Below are positions 56,511-64,000 of a DNA stretch of 64,000 nucleotides, in pieces (positions within the stretch are counted from its first letter, which is position 1; each line of letters starts with the position of its first letter). The notes beneath the pieces were generated by a model that was given only the letters and a program-made list of their open reading frames with translations, made no database searches and was not told where the DNA came from. The translations under genes and the position numbers were made by a program. Source of the stretch: UBA4656 sp002405525 (GTDB taxonomy: Bacteria; Pseudomonadota; Gammaproteobacteria; Xanthomonadales; Ahniellaceae); assembly GCA_036723735.1 (NCBI GenBank), contig DAIMGT010000006.1, positions 1-64,000 of the forward strand, read 5' to 3'.

Positions 56511-57299
56511 ATGAACCGCTTCATGCTGTGGTTCCACCGGATGGGCTCGCCGCCCACCTTTTTCGCCTTCGCGGAGCGCTGGCGGCCGTGGTGCCTGTGG
56601 ACGGCACTGGCGATCACCGCGGCGGCGCTTTACTGGGGCCTGTTCCGCGCGCCCGACGACTACCTGCAGGGCGACTCGTTCCGCATCATCTACATCCATG
56701 TGCCGAGCGCGTGGATGGGTCAGTTCATCTTCGCCGTGATGGCGGTCTGCGGCTTCGTCGCCATCGTGTGGCGGATCAAGATCGCGGAGATCATGGGCAT
56801 CGCCAGCGCGCCGGTGGGCGCGGCATTCACCGCGATCGCGCTGGGCACCGGTTCGCTGTGGGGCCGTCCCACCTGGGGCACCTACTGGGTGTGGGACGCG
56901 CGCCTGACATCGACCCTGGTCCTGCTGTTCCTCTACTTCGGCGTGATCGGCCTGTACCGGGCGATCGAGGACCGCCGCAAGGCGGCGCTCGCCTCCGGAC
57001 TGCTGGCGATCATCGGCCTGGTCAATATCCCGGTCATCCAGTATTCGGTGTACTGGTGGAACACGCTGCACCAGCCGTCCTCGATCAACGTCGCGAAGAT
57101 GAGCAGCACGATCGACCCCAGCATGCTCTGGCCGCTGCTGCTGATGGCCGTCGCGACCAAGCTCTACTACGCCTGGTCGGCGCTGTCGCGCGCGCAACTG
57201 ATGGTGCTGGAGATGGAAAGCGGCAAGAACTGGGTACGGGAACTCGCGGGCCTGCCGCCGGTCGATAGTCCAGCCGGTCAAGCGCCACGCGGCCCCTGA
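56511..57299 (+). CDS. ccmC: Heme ABC transporter/handling protein CcmC
   Basis: 262-residue membrane protein that presents heme to CcmE. Six transmembrane helices, the tryptophan-rich periplasmic signature GRPTWGTYWVWDARLTSTLVLLFLY and two conserved His (YIHVPSAWM near TM2; NTLHQPSS) are visible. ATG 56511 gives the family N-terminus; upstream frame codons lie inside ccmB. Confidence 0.95.
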   Translation: MNRFMLWFHRMGSPPTFFAFAERWRPWCLWTALAITAAALYWGLFRAPDDYLQGDSFRIIYIHVPSAWMGQFIFAVMAVCGFVAIVWRIKIAEIMGIASAPVGAAFTAIALGTGSLWGRPTWGTYWVWDARLTSTLVLLFLYFGVIGLYRAIEDRRKAALASGLLAIIGLVNIPVIQYSVYWWNTLHQPSSINVAKMSSTIDPSMLWPLLLMAVATKLYYAWSALSRAQLMVLEMESGKNWVRELAGLPPVDSPAGQAPRGP

Positions 57300-57327
57300 G
57301 CGAATCATCGACCACGACAAGGACCAC

Positions 57328-57480
57328 ATGGACCACTGGCCCTTCATCCACGCCGCCTACGGCGTGTTCTTCACCCTCCTGGCGGCCGACGCGATCGCCG
57401 CCGCCGGCGGCCGACGCCGCCTTCTGGCCGCACTGCGCAGCCGCGCCGCGCGGCAGCAGCGCAGGGAGGGCGGCTCGTGA
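57328..57480 (+). CDS. ccmD: Heme exporter protein CcmD
   Basis: 50-residue membrane protein with one transmembrane helix (HWPFIHAAYGVFFTLLAADAIAAA, Tyr11 conserved) and an Arg-rich cytoplasmic tail (RRLLAALRSRAARQQRR), the standard CcmD form. AAGGA precedes the ATG at 57328 and the stop overlaps the ccmE start as GTGA. Stabilises the CcmC-CcmE-heme complex. Confidence 0.9.
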   Translation: MDHWPFIHAAYGVFFTLLAADAIAAAGGRRRLLAALRSRAARQQRREGGS

Positions 57481-57950
57481 ATCCGATCCGACGCCGCCGC
57501 ATGTGGCTGCTCGGCCTGGTCCTGCTCGGGGCGGGCACCGCGATCGCCCTGACCCTGACCGCGCTGAACCAGAACATCCAGCATTTTTTCAGCCCCAGCG
57601 ACATCGCCGATGGCAAGGCGCCGGGCGTACGCACCTTCCGGCTCGGCGGCATCGTCGAAGAGGGCAGCGTCGGCCGCAACGCCGAGAACCTGAAGGTCTC
57701 GTTCGTGGTCACCGACCGCTTCAAGACCCAGCCGGTCGAGTTCACCGGCATCCTGCCCGACCTGTTTCGTGAGGGTCAGAGCGTGGTGGCGACCGGGACG
57801 CTCGATGCGCAGCGCGGCGTGTTCGTCGCCCGCGAGGTGCTCGCCAAGCACGACGAGAACTACATGCCGAAGGAAGTCGCCGACGCCATTGCGCGCGCGC
57901 AGGCGCGCGAGGACGGCGCGGCCGTGAAGCCGGGCGCGGGCGCGCCCTGA
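57477..57950 (+). CDS. ccmE: Cytochrome c maturation heme chaperone CcmE
   Basis: 157-residue periplasmic chaperone anchored by an N-terminal helix (about 9-29). Heme attaches covalently to His125 in VLAKHDENYMPKEV, with Tyr129 as axial ligand, the canonical HxxxY type. OB-fold segments FRLGGIVEEGSV and FTGILPDLFREGQSVVATG are intact. Start GTG 57477 overlaps ccmD. Confidence 0.96.
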   Translation: MNPIRRRRMWLLGLVLLGAGTAIALTLTALNQNIQHFFSPSDIADGKAPGVRTFRLGGIVEEGSVGRNAENLKVSFVVTDRFKTQPVEFTGILPDLFREGQSVVATGTLDAQRGVFVAREVLAKHDENYMPKEVADAIARAQAREDGAAVKPGAGAP

Positions 57951-58036
57951 TCGGCCGCTCGCCGCGCGCGGAGCGCGCGGCGCGGCGGGGTGCTTGACCG
58001 GACGGCGCGGGCCGCGCCAGGGGTGGAGGAAAGACG

Positions 58037-60019
58037 ATGATCGCTGAACTCGGGCAGGTCGCCCTCTCGCTGGCCCTGCTGCTGGCCGTGGTGCAGGCCA
58101 CGATGCCGCTGGTCGGCAGCTACACCGGCAGCGCACGCCTCATGGCGCTGGCGCGCCCGGCCACTGCGGGGCAGTTCGCCTTCACGGCGATCGCCTTCGG
58201 CCTGCTGACCGCAGCCTTCATCCAGTCCGACTTCTCGGTCGCCTACGTGGCGAGCAACTCCAACTCCCTGCTGCCCTGGTACTACCGCTTCTCGGCGGTA
58301 TGGGGTGGCCACGAGGGCTCGCTGTTGCTGTGGGTGCTGATCCTCAACGTGTGGGCGGTCGCGGTGGCCGCGCTGTCGGGCAACCTGCCGCGCGAGTTCA
58401 TGGCCCGCGTGCTGTCGGTGCTGGGCATCGTCAGCATCGGCTTCCTGACATTCACCATGTTCACCTCCAATCCGTTCGAGCGCCATCTGCCGGCGCTGCC
58501 GGAGGGCCGCGACCTCAACCCGCTGCTGCAGGACATCGGCCTGATCATGCATCCGCCGATGCTGTACATGGGCTACGTCGGCTTCGCCGTGGCCTTCGCA
58601 TTCGCCATCGCAGCGCTGCTGGAATCGAAGGTCGACGAACGCTGGGTGCGCTGGGCGCGACCGTGGACGCTCACCGCCTGGGCGTTCCTCACGCTCGGCA
58701 TCGGCCTCGGCTCTTGGTGGGCGTACTACGAGCTCGGCTGGGGCGGCTGGTGGTTCTGGGATCCGGTCGAGAACGCCTCGTTCATGCCGTGGCTGGTCGG
58801 CACCGCGCTGATCCACTCGCAGGCGGTCACCGAGAAGCGCGGCAACTTCCGCGCCTGGACCCTGCTGCTGTCGATCTTCGCCTTCTCGCTGTCGCTGCTG
58901 GGCACCTTTCTGGTCCGCTCGGGCGTGCTCACCTCGGTGCACGCCTTCGCCACCGACCCCGAGCGCGGCTTGTTCATCCTGATCTTCCTCGGCGTGGTCG
59001 CCGGCGGCGCGCTGCTGCTGTACGCGATCCGCGCGCCGATGCTCGCGGCCGGCAAAGAGCAGCCCTTCGCGCCCGTTTCGCGCGAGAGCCTGGTCATGGT
59101 CAACAACCTGATGATGGTCTCGGCCTGCGCAATGGTGCTGCTGGGCACGCTGTATCCGCTGATGGCCGACGCCCTCGGCATGGGCAAGGTGTCGGTCGGG
59201 CCGCCGTACTTCGGATTCCTGTTCACCCTCCTGATGGTGCCGGTGGTGCTGTTCGCGCCTTTCGGGCCGCTGTCGCGCTGGCGCCGCGACGAGCTGCGAA
59301 CGCTGCTGCTGCCGGCTCGCTCGTGGATCGCGCTCGCTCTGCTGGCCACCGGCGCGACCTGGCTGCTGTTCACCGACATCACGGCCAAGACGCTGCTTGG
59401 CGCGCTGGGCGCGACCTGGGTGATGGCCGGCACGCTGGCGTGGGTGTGGTCGCAGTTCCGCGACCCCGCCCGCCGCGCCGCGATGTCAGGCGGCCGGCTC
59501 GGCATGGTCCTGGCGCACTTCGGACTCGGCGTTTTCGTCGCCGGCGTGCTGGTCCACGAGTCGACGGCGATCGAGCGCGACGTGCGGATGGCGCCGGGCG
59601 ACACGGTGCAGATCCGCGGCTATGACGTCACCTTCGAACGCCTCGACCACTACGAGGGCCCGAACTACGTTTCCGACAAGGGCATCTTCAACATCTCCCG
59701 TGACGGCAGGCCGGTGATCACGCTCAAGCCCGCCAAGCGGCGCTACCTCGCTGGCGGAGACGTGATGACCGAGGCCGACATCGATGCCGGATTCACCCGC
59801 GATCTCTACATCTCGATGGGCGAGCCGGTCGGCGAGGGCCAGGCGTGGGCGGTGCGCCTGTATCACAAGCCGCTGGTGCGCTGGATCTGGCTGGGAACGC
59901 TGCTGATGATGCTCGGCGGTTTCGTCGCCGCCGCCGACCGGCGCTACCGTCGGGCCGCCGCGACGCAGCGCGGCCCGGCGGAGCCCATGCCGGCAGCCCC
60001 GCAGGGAGCGCCGGCCTGA
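58037..60019 (+). CDS. ccmF: Cytochrome c heme lyase subunit CcmF
   Basis: 660-residue membrane protein of the heme-ligation complex with about 15 helices. The WWD domain ELGWGGWWFWDPVENASFMPWL and flanking His residues (LIHSQAV and PPMLYMGYVG region) are intact, as is NSLLPWYYRFSAVWGGHEGSLLLW. ATG 58037 follows GGAGGAAAG. Its stop overlaps the ccmG ATG by one base. Confidence 0.97.
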   Translation: MIAELGQVALSLALLLAVVQATMPLVGSYTGSARLMALARPATAGQFAFTAIAFGLLTAAFIQSDFSVAYVASNSNSLLPWYYRFSAVWGGHEGSLLLWVLILNVWAVAVAALSGNLPREFMARVLSVLGIVSIGFLTFTMFTSNPFERHLPALPEGRDLNPLLQDIGLIMHPPMLYMGYVGFAVAFAFAIAALLESKVDERWVRWARPWTLTAWAFLTLGIGLGSWWAYYELGWGGWWFWDPVENASFMPWLVGTALIHSQAVTEKRGNFRAWTLLLSIFAFSLSLLGTFLVRSGVLTSVHAFATDPERGLFILIFLGVVAGGALLLYAIRAPMLAAGKEQPFAPVSRESLVMVNNLMMVSACAMVLLGTLYPLMADALGMGKVSVGPPYFGFLFTLLMVPVVLFAPFGPLSRWRRDELRTLLLPARSWIALALLATGATWLLFTDITAKTLLGALGATWVMAGTLAWVWSQFRDPARRAAMSGGRLGMVLAHFGLGVFVAGVLVHESTAIERDVRMAPGDTVQIRGYDVTFERLDHYEGPNYVSDKGIFNISRDGRPVITLKPAKRRYLAGGDVMTEADIDAGFTRDLYISMGEPVGEGQAWAVRLYHKPLVRWIWLGTLLMMLGGFVAAADRRYRRAAATQRGPAEPMPAAPQGAPA

Positions 60020-60555
60020 TGTGGCGCTTCCTCCTGCCGCTGGCGCTGGCGCTGGGGCTCGGCGTGCTGCTCTACGCCGGCCTGCACAACGACCCCAAGA
60101 ACATCCCGTCACCGCTGATCGACAAGCCTGCCCCGGTGTTCGACCTGCCGGAACTCAACCAGCCGGCGGCGCGGGTCAGCACCGGCGCGCTGGCCGGCGA
60201 GCCCTATCTGCTGAATGTCTGGGCCAGCTGGTGCGTCACCTGCCGGCAGGAGCACCCGGTGCTGGACGCGTTCGCACGGCGCGGCAGTGTGCGGATCGTG
60301 GGTCTGAACTGGAAGGACTCGCCGGCGGACGCCAGGCGCTGGCTGGGCCAGTTCGGCAACCCGTACACCGAGATCGCGGTCGACGAATCCGGCCGGACCG
60401 GCGTGGACTTCGGCGTCTACGGCACCCCGGAGACCTTCCTGATCGATCCTTCGGGCGTCATCCGCTTCAAGCATGTCGGCGCCCTGACGCCGGACGTGAT
60501 CGCGAGAGAAATCGAGCCGCGGCTGGCCGCCATGCGTCAGGCGGGTGCGCCATGA
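60019..60555 (+). CDS. ccmG: Thiol:disulfide oxidoreductase CcmG/DsbE
   Basis: 178-residue membrane-tethered thioredoxin-like reductant of apocytochrome c. Transmembrane anchor about 3-22, active site WASWCVTCRQEHP (CxxC), conserved GVYGTPETFLIDPSGVIRFKHVG containing the cis-Pro. Follows ccmF with a TGATG overlap and overlaps ccmH. Confidence 0.95.
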   Translation: MWRFLLPLALALGLGVLLYAGLHNDPKNIPSPLIDKPAPVFDLPELNQPAARVSTGALAGEPYLLNVWASWCVTCRQEHPVLDAFARRGSVRIVGLNWKDSPADARRWLGQFGNPYTEIAVDESGRTGVDFGVYGTPETFLIDPSGVIRFKHVGALTPDVIAREIEPRLAAMRQAGAP

Positions 60556-60977
60556 GGCGCCTCGCCGCCGTGCTGCTGCTCGCGCTGTCCACCCAGGCGG
60601 CGCTCGCGATCGACCCGCTGCCGTTCCGGGACGATGCCGAGCAGGAACGCTTCCAGCGCCTGGTCGCCGAGCTGCGCTGCACCGTGTGCCAGAACCAGAA
60701 CCTCGCCGACTCCAACGCGGAACTGGCCAAGGACCTGCGCCAGCGCGTCTTCGAGATGCTGCAGCAGGGCCGCAGCGACGCCGAGATCAAGCAGTTCCTG
60801 GTCGAACGATACGGCGACTTCGTGCTGTACCGGCCACCGGTCAAGCCGCAGACTTGGCTGTTGTGGTTCGGACCCGCCCTGGTGGTGCTGGCCGGCGCTG
60901 GGCTGGTGGTGACGTCGGTGCGCCGGCGCGCGCGCGCGCTGCCGGCGGATGCGCAGGGCATCGAGGATTCCCCGTGA
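60552..60977 (+). CDS. ccmH: Cytochrome c-type biogenesis protein CcmH
   Basis: 141-residue redox subunit of the heme ligation complex. Signal peptide about 1-19, redox motif ELRCTVCQNQNLADSNAELAKDLR (usually LRCPVCQ), and one C-terminal transmembrane helix (WLLWFGPALVVLAGAGLVVTS). The protein is the short form; the TPR part is the separate ccmI. Overlaps both neighbours by 4 nt (ATGA and GTGA). Confidence 0.95.
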   Translation: MRRLAAVLLLALSTQAALAIDPLPFRDDAEQERFQRLVAELRCTVCQNQNLADSNAELAKDLRQRVFEMLQQGRSDAEIKQFLVERYGDFVLYRPPVKPQTWLLWFGPALVVLAGAGLVVTSVRRRARALPADAQGIEDSP

Positions 60978-62212
60978 CGACGATCTTCCTGCTGCTCGCA
61001 GCCGCGATGCTGGCCGCGGCGATGGTGCTGGTCCTGCGCCCCCTGCTGCGCCGCGCCCCTGGCGCCGACGACGCGGCGCGCCGCCTTGCGGCGCTCGACC
61101 GCGCGCTCGCCGAGGGCGTGCTCGACGAGACCGAGTACGGCCGCAAGCGCAAGGCACTGCTGGTCGCCCCCGAAGCCGCGCGCCAGGCGCGCACCTTCCC
61201 ACTACCGGCCCTGGGCATCGCCCTCCTGCTGCCGCTGGGTACGGTGCTGGTCTATCTCACCGTCGGCAGCCCGCAGGCGCTGGACCCCGCCGTCGCGGAG
61301 GCCGCCGCGACTCAGGATTCACCGCACGGCGGCGCCGGGGGCACGCCGCAGATGGAGATGGCGATCGCGGGACTGGAGCAGCGCCTTCAAGCCGAACCCG
61401 ACAACTTCGAGGGCTGGATGCTGCTCGGCCGTGCCCGCAAGTCGCTGCAGCGTTACGAGGCCGCCCGCGACGCGCTCAAGCGCGCCTTCGACCTGCGCCC
61501 CAACGACCCCGACGTGATGGTCGAGTACGCGGAGGCGATCGCGCTCACCGACCCCGAACGAGAAATCGCCGGCGAACCGCAGGCCCTGCTGGAACAGGCG
61601 GTGGCCGACAACCCGCGCCATGAGCGCGCGCTGTGGCTGCTCGGCATTGGCGCGGCGCAGGCCGGCGACTACGGCGCCGCGGTCGCCCGCTGGGAAGCGC
61701 TGCTGCCGCTGCTCGGCGAGGACGACGCGGAGATCCGCAGCCAGGTCGAAGCCCAGCTCGCCGAAGCGCGCTCGCGCGCGAGCCTGCCGGCGGTCGCCGC
61801 GACGGCCGCGCCCACCGCGGACGCGGCCTCCGCCGCTCCGGCCGCGGACACCGCGGCGAGCGCACCCCGGCTGACCATCGAGGTGGACATCGCACCCGCG
61901 CTCGCCGGCCGGCTCGCTCCCACCGACGTGCTCTACGTTTTCGCTCGTGCCGCCGAAGGCCCGCGCATGCCGCTCGCGCTGCAGCGGCTGCCCGGCGCCA
62001 AGTTCCCGCTGACCGTCATCCTCGACGACAGCATGGGCATGATGCCGACCATGAAGCTGTCCTCGGCCGCGCAGGTGGTGGTGGGCGCGCGGGTTTCGAA
62101 GACCGGGGTGGCCAATCCGCAGCGTGGCGACCTGGAGACGATCTCGGCCCCGCTCGCCACCGCCTCTCAGCAGGGGCCGGTGCGGCTGGTGATCGACACC
62201 GTCGTGCCCTGA
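60974..62212 (+). CDS. ccmI: Cytochrome c-type biogenesis protein CcmI
   Basis: 412-residue apocytochrome chaperone. Two N-terminal transmembrane helices (about 3-23 and 75-94) flank a cytoplasmic loop with the conserved RRLAALDRALAEGVLDETEYGRKR. TPR repeats occupy about 120-255 (NFEGWMLLGRARKSLQRYEAARDALKRAFDLRPND and following), and a beta-rich domain with LFVFARA-like LYVFARAAEGPRMPLAL ends the protein. Start GTG 60974. Ala-rich linker about 275-298. Confidence 0.93.
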   Translation: MTTIFLLLAAAMLAAAMVLVLRPLLRRAPGADDAARRLAALDRALAEGVLDETEYGRKRKALLVAPEAARQARTFPLPALGIALLLPLGTVLVYLTVGSPQALDPAVAEAAATQDSPHGGAGGTPQMEMAIAGLEQRLQAEPDNFEGWMLLGRARKSLQRYEAARDALKRAFDLRPNDPDVMVEYAEAIALTDPEREIAGEPQALLEQAVADNPRHERALWLLGIGAAQAGDYGAAVARWEALLPLLGEDDAEIRSQVEAQLAEARSRASLPAVAATAAPTADAASAAPAADTAASAPRLTIEVDIAPALAGRLAPTDVLYVFARAAEGPRMPLALQRLPGAKFPLTVILDDSMGMMPTMKLSSAAQVVVGARVSKTGVANPQRGDLETISAPLATASQQGPVRLVIDTVVP

Positions 62213-62307
62213 AGGAGGGCAGCGCGCCGGCCCCGCAGTCGACCCGGGCCGCCCCGCGGCCAGGGTTCGAAGGGGCCGCCGCCGTGGCGCGGTCGCCGCG
62301 CATCGGC

Positions 62308-62313
62308 TATAAG
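62308..62313 (+). promoter_or_regulatory. Possible -10 box for the O-succinyltransferase gene
   Basis: TATAAG at 62308, 28 bp before the ATG. A TGGCGC 17 bp further upstream is a poor -35 box. Low confidence. Confidence 0.3.
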
Positions 62314-62340
62314 GCCGGCTCCGCCGCGACCGGCCCACGC

Positions 62341-63429
62341 ATGTCCGCCACGCAGTATTGTCCCCTGCCCTCGCCGTTCCGCCTCAAGCGCGGTGGCGAA
62401 CTGCATGGTGCGCGCATCGCCTACGAAACCTGGGGGGCGCTCGCGCCCACGCGCGACAACGCGGTGCTGATCGTGACCGGCCTGTCGCCCGGCGCACACG
62501 CCGCCTCCAGCGCGCTCGATCCCGACCTCGGCTGGTGGGAGGAGATGGTCGGGCCGGGCAAGGCGATCGACACCCGGCGCTGGTTCGTGGTGTGCATGAA
62601 CTCCCTCGGCTCCTGCAAGGGCTCGACCGGGCCGGCGTCGCCGCACCCGGCCGACGGACTGCCGTATCGCCTGCGATTCCCAGCGCTGTGCATCGAGGAC
62701 ATCGCCGAGGCCGCCTGGCAGGTGCTCTGCGCGCTGGGCATCGAACGGCTCGCCGGCCTGGTCGGGCCGTCGATGGGCGGCATGACCGCGCAGGCATTGG
62801 CGCTGCTGCATCCGCAGGCGTGCCCGAACCTGGTCCTGATCTCCTCCGCGCCGCAGGCCGCGCCGTTCGCGATCGCGGTGCGCTCGCTGCAGCGCGAGGC
62901 GATCCGCCTCGATCCGGACTGGAAAGGCGGTCACTACGCGACCGACGAGCACCCGGTGACGGGCATGCGGCTGGCGCGCAAACTGGGGGTGATGACCTAC
63001 CGCTCGCCGCTGGAATGGAAACAGCGCTTCGGGCGCGCGCGCGTCGAGTTCCGCCCGGGAGAGCCCTTCGAGCGCGAGTTCCAGGTCGAGGCCTACCTCG
63101 AGGGCCACGCGCAGCGCTTCGTCGGCGCCTTCGACCCCAACTGTTACCTCTATCTGTCGCGCGCGATGGACTGGTTCGACCTCGCCGAGCACGGCGGCAC
63201 GGTCGAGGCCGCCTACCAGCGGATGGCGGTCCACCGCGCGCTGGTGGTCGGTGTCGAGACCGACATCCTGTTTCCGCTGGAGCAGCAGGAGCAGCAGGCC
63301 GAGGGGCTGCGACTGGCCGGGGCGGCGGTCGACTTCCAGGTCCCACCGTCGGTGCAGGGCCACGACGCATTCCTGGTCGACTTCAGGCACTTCGGCCCGA
63401 TCCTGGACCGATTCCTCGGCGCACTGTGA
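62341..63429 (+). CDS. metX: MetX-type O-succinyltransferase (probable serine/homoserine O-succinyltransferase)
   Basis: 362-residue alpha/beta-hydrolase acyltransferase. Nucleophile Ser144 in GPSMGGMTA, with Asp in VETDILFP and His in VQGHDAFLVDF forming the triad. The segment CMNSLGSCKGSTGPASPHP replaces the NVLGGCxGTTGP of homoserine acetyltransferases. It and the frame (LPSPFRLKRGGELHGARIAYETWG, DPNCYLYLSRAMDWFDLAEHG) closely resemble the Xanthomonas protein that I recall being characterised as serine O-succinyltransferase in cysteine synthesis. Homoserine acylation for methionine cannot be excluded. It follows ccmI by 128 bp and precedes a cysteine dioxygenase gene. Confidence 0.88.
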   Translation: MSATQYCPLPSPFRLKRGGELHGARIAYETWGALAPTRDNAVLIVTGLSPGAHAASSALDPDLGWWEEMVGPGKAIDTRRWFVVCMNSLGSCKGSTGPASPHPADGLPYRLRFPALCIEDIAEAAWQVLCALGIERLAGLVGPSMGGMTAQALALLHPQACPNLVLISSAPQAAPFAIAVRSLQREAIRLDPDWKGGHYATDEHPVTGMRLARKLGVMTYRSPLEWKQRFGRARVEFRPGEPFEREFQVEAYLEGHAQRFVGAFDPNCYLYLSRAMDWFDLAEHGGTVEAAYQRMAVHRALVVGVETDILFPLEQQEQQAEGLRLAGAAVDFQVPPSVQGHDAFLVDFRHFGPILDRFLGAL

Positions 63430-63567
63430 GGTCCGCGCCGGCCGCCGGGGCGCTGCTGCTCCGCCGCGCACGCTCGCGCCGAGGCAGCCTCCGAACAGGC
63501 AGCCACACCCGCCCGGGAGGTCGCGCGGCCGGCCGGCAGGCGGACACGCGCAGAAGCAACGCGGGTG

Positions 63568-63596
63568 TGGATACTCGTTCAGAGGTTCCCTAAACT
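63568..63596 (+). promoter_or_regulatory. Possible promoter of the cysteine dioxygenase gene
   Basis: TGGATA (63568-63573), 17-bp spacer, TAAACT (63591-63596), 25 bp before the ATG. Confidence 0.4.
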
Positions 63597-63620
63597 GCGG
63601 ACAGCCCGGAGTCCCCGTCG

Positions 63621-64000
63621 ATGCTGCAACGCACCTTTCCCGGCGCAGAGGAATTCGTCCGCACGGTCGATGCGGCGGTCCGTGCCGGCGGCGAACGCGA
63701 AGTCACCGACGCCCTGCGTGGCGCCCTGTGCCGGATGATCCGCGAGCAGCGCGTGCGCCTGCCCGACTGCGTCTACGAGCCGCACGGTGATCGCTACGCG
63801 CGGCGCGAGCTTTACCGCAGCGAACACTTCGGCTACGACGTGATCGCGATGACCTGGGGCCCTGGACAGGGCACGCTGCTGCACGACCACAGCGGGCTGT
63901 GGTGCGTGGAGGGCGTCTGGCACGGCGCGCTGGAGATCACCCAGTACGACCTGGTCGAAGCGCAGGCGCCGCGTTTCCGCTTCCGGCAGGCGGGCTCGAT
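63621..64000 (+). CDS. Cysteine dioxygenase family protein, 5' part, runs off window
   Basis: First 126 residues of a cupin-fold type I cysteine dioxygenase, which oxidises cysteine to cysteine sulfinate with a mononuclear iron. The metal motif TLLHDHSGLWCVEGVWHGALEITQYDL carries the two first histidines (HDH), and the upstream YDVIAMTWGPGQGT is typical. The third His and the C-terminus are beyond the edge. Located 191 bp after the O-succinyltransferase, suggesting a local sulfur amino acid theme. Confidence 0.88.
   Translation, partial: MLQRTFPGAEEFVRTVDAAVRAGGEREVTDALRGALCRMIREQRVRLPDCVYEPHGDRYARRELYRSEHFGYDVIAMTWGPGQGTLLHDHSGLWCVEGVWHGALEITQYDLVEAQAPRFRFRQAGS

Overview
The window is 64 kb of dense, GC-rich bacterial chromosome with short intergenic gaps and many 1-11 nt start/stop overlaps. 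Gene content and order point to a gammaproteobacterium of the Xanthomonadales/Lysobacterales type, most likely a draft or metagenome-derived assembly because it contains a 10-N scaffold gap inside low-complexity G/C runs. Supporting traits are the order rlmE-ftsH-folP-glmM-tpiA-secG-tRNA-Leu(GAG)-nuoA-N-tRNA-fMet-rimP-nusA-infB-rbfA-truB-rpsO-pnp (the E. coli 71-min order with nuo inserted), an unfused NuoC with a long insertion, a Xanthomonas-like (homo)serine O-succinyltransferase, and a subtilase with a tandem C-terminal beta domain. Genus cannot be fixed from this.

Layout. (1) 1-4952, minus strand: an accessory type III-like restriction-modification operon made of a Res helicase-nuclease, a small ORF resembling a Mod N-terminus, a NYN-domain putative RNase and the start of a Mod DNA methyltransferase that runs off the window. 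(2) 5263-8099, minus: purine salvage and cell-wall recycling operon (CYTH protein, nagZ, hpt, methylthio-nucleoside phosphorylase). (3) 8300-12278, plus: thiolase, an Ala-rich lipoprotein, methylcrotonoyl-CoA carboxylase beta subunit and a GNAT protein. (4) 12439-21705, minus: the fMet tRNA and the translation/RNA-metabolism operon rimP to pnp, with tandem terminators between the tRNA and rimP. (5) 21840-36515, minus: all fourteen complex I genes nuoA-N. (6) 36579-45135, minus: tRNA-Leu, secG, tpiA, glmM, folP, ftsH and rlmE, interrupted by a plus-strand SDR gene and a 2OG-Fe(II) oxygenase gene. (7) 45209-47311: yhbY, an Mth938-like gene, and small acetyltransferase, membrane and DUF1232 genes. 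(8) 47433-50053, plus: kynU-kmo of the kynurenine pathway. (9) 50220-54389, minus: a large secreted subtilase. (10) 54676-62212, plus: a DUF3293 gene coupled to a complete cytochrome c maturation operon ccmABCDEFGHI. (11) 62341-64000, plus: a MetX-type O-succinyltransferase and a truncated cysteine dioxygenase.

Together the housekeeping part joins aerobic respiration (complex I and c-type cytochrome assembly), translation and mRNA decay, and cofactor/sulfur metabolism. The kynurenine genes probably feed tryptophan degradation or de novo NAD synthesis. The only clearly accessory, defence-like locus is at the left edge. It is the best candidate for an unusual system: a type III-like R-M module carrying a NYN nuclease embedded between Res and Mod by overlapping reading frames.
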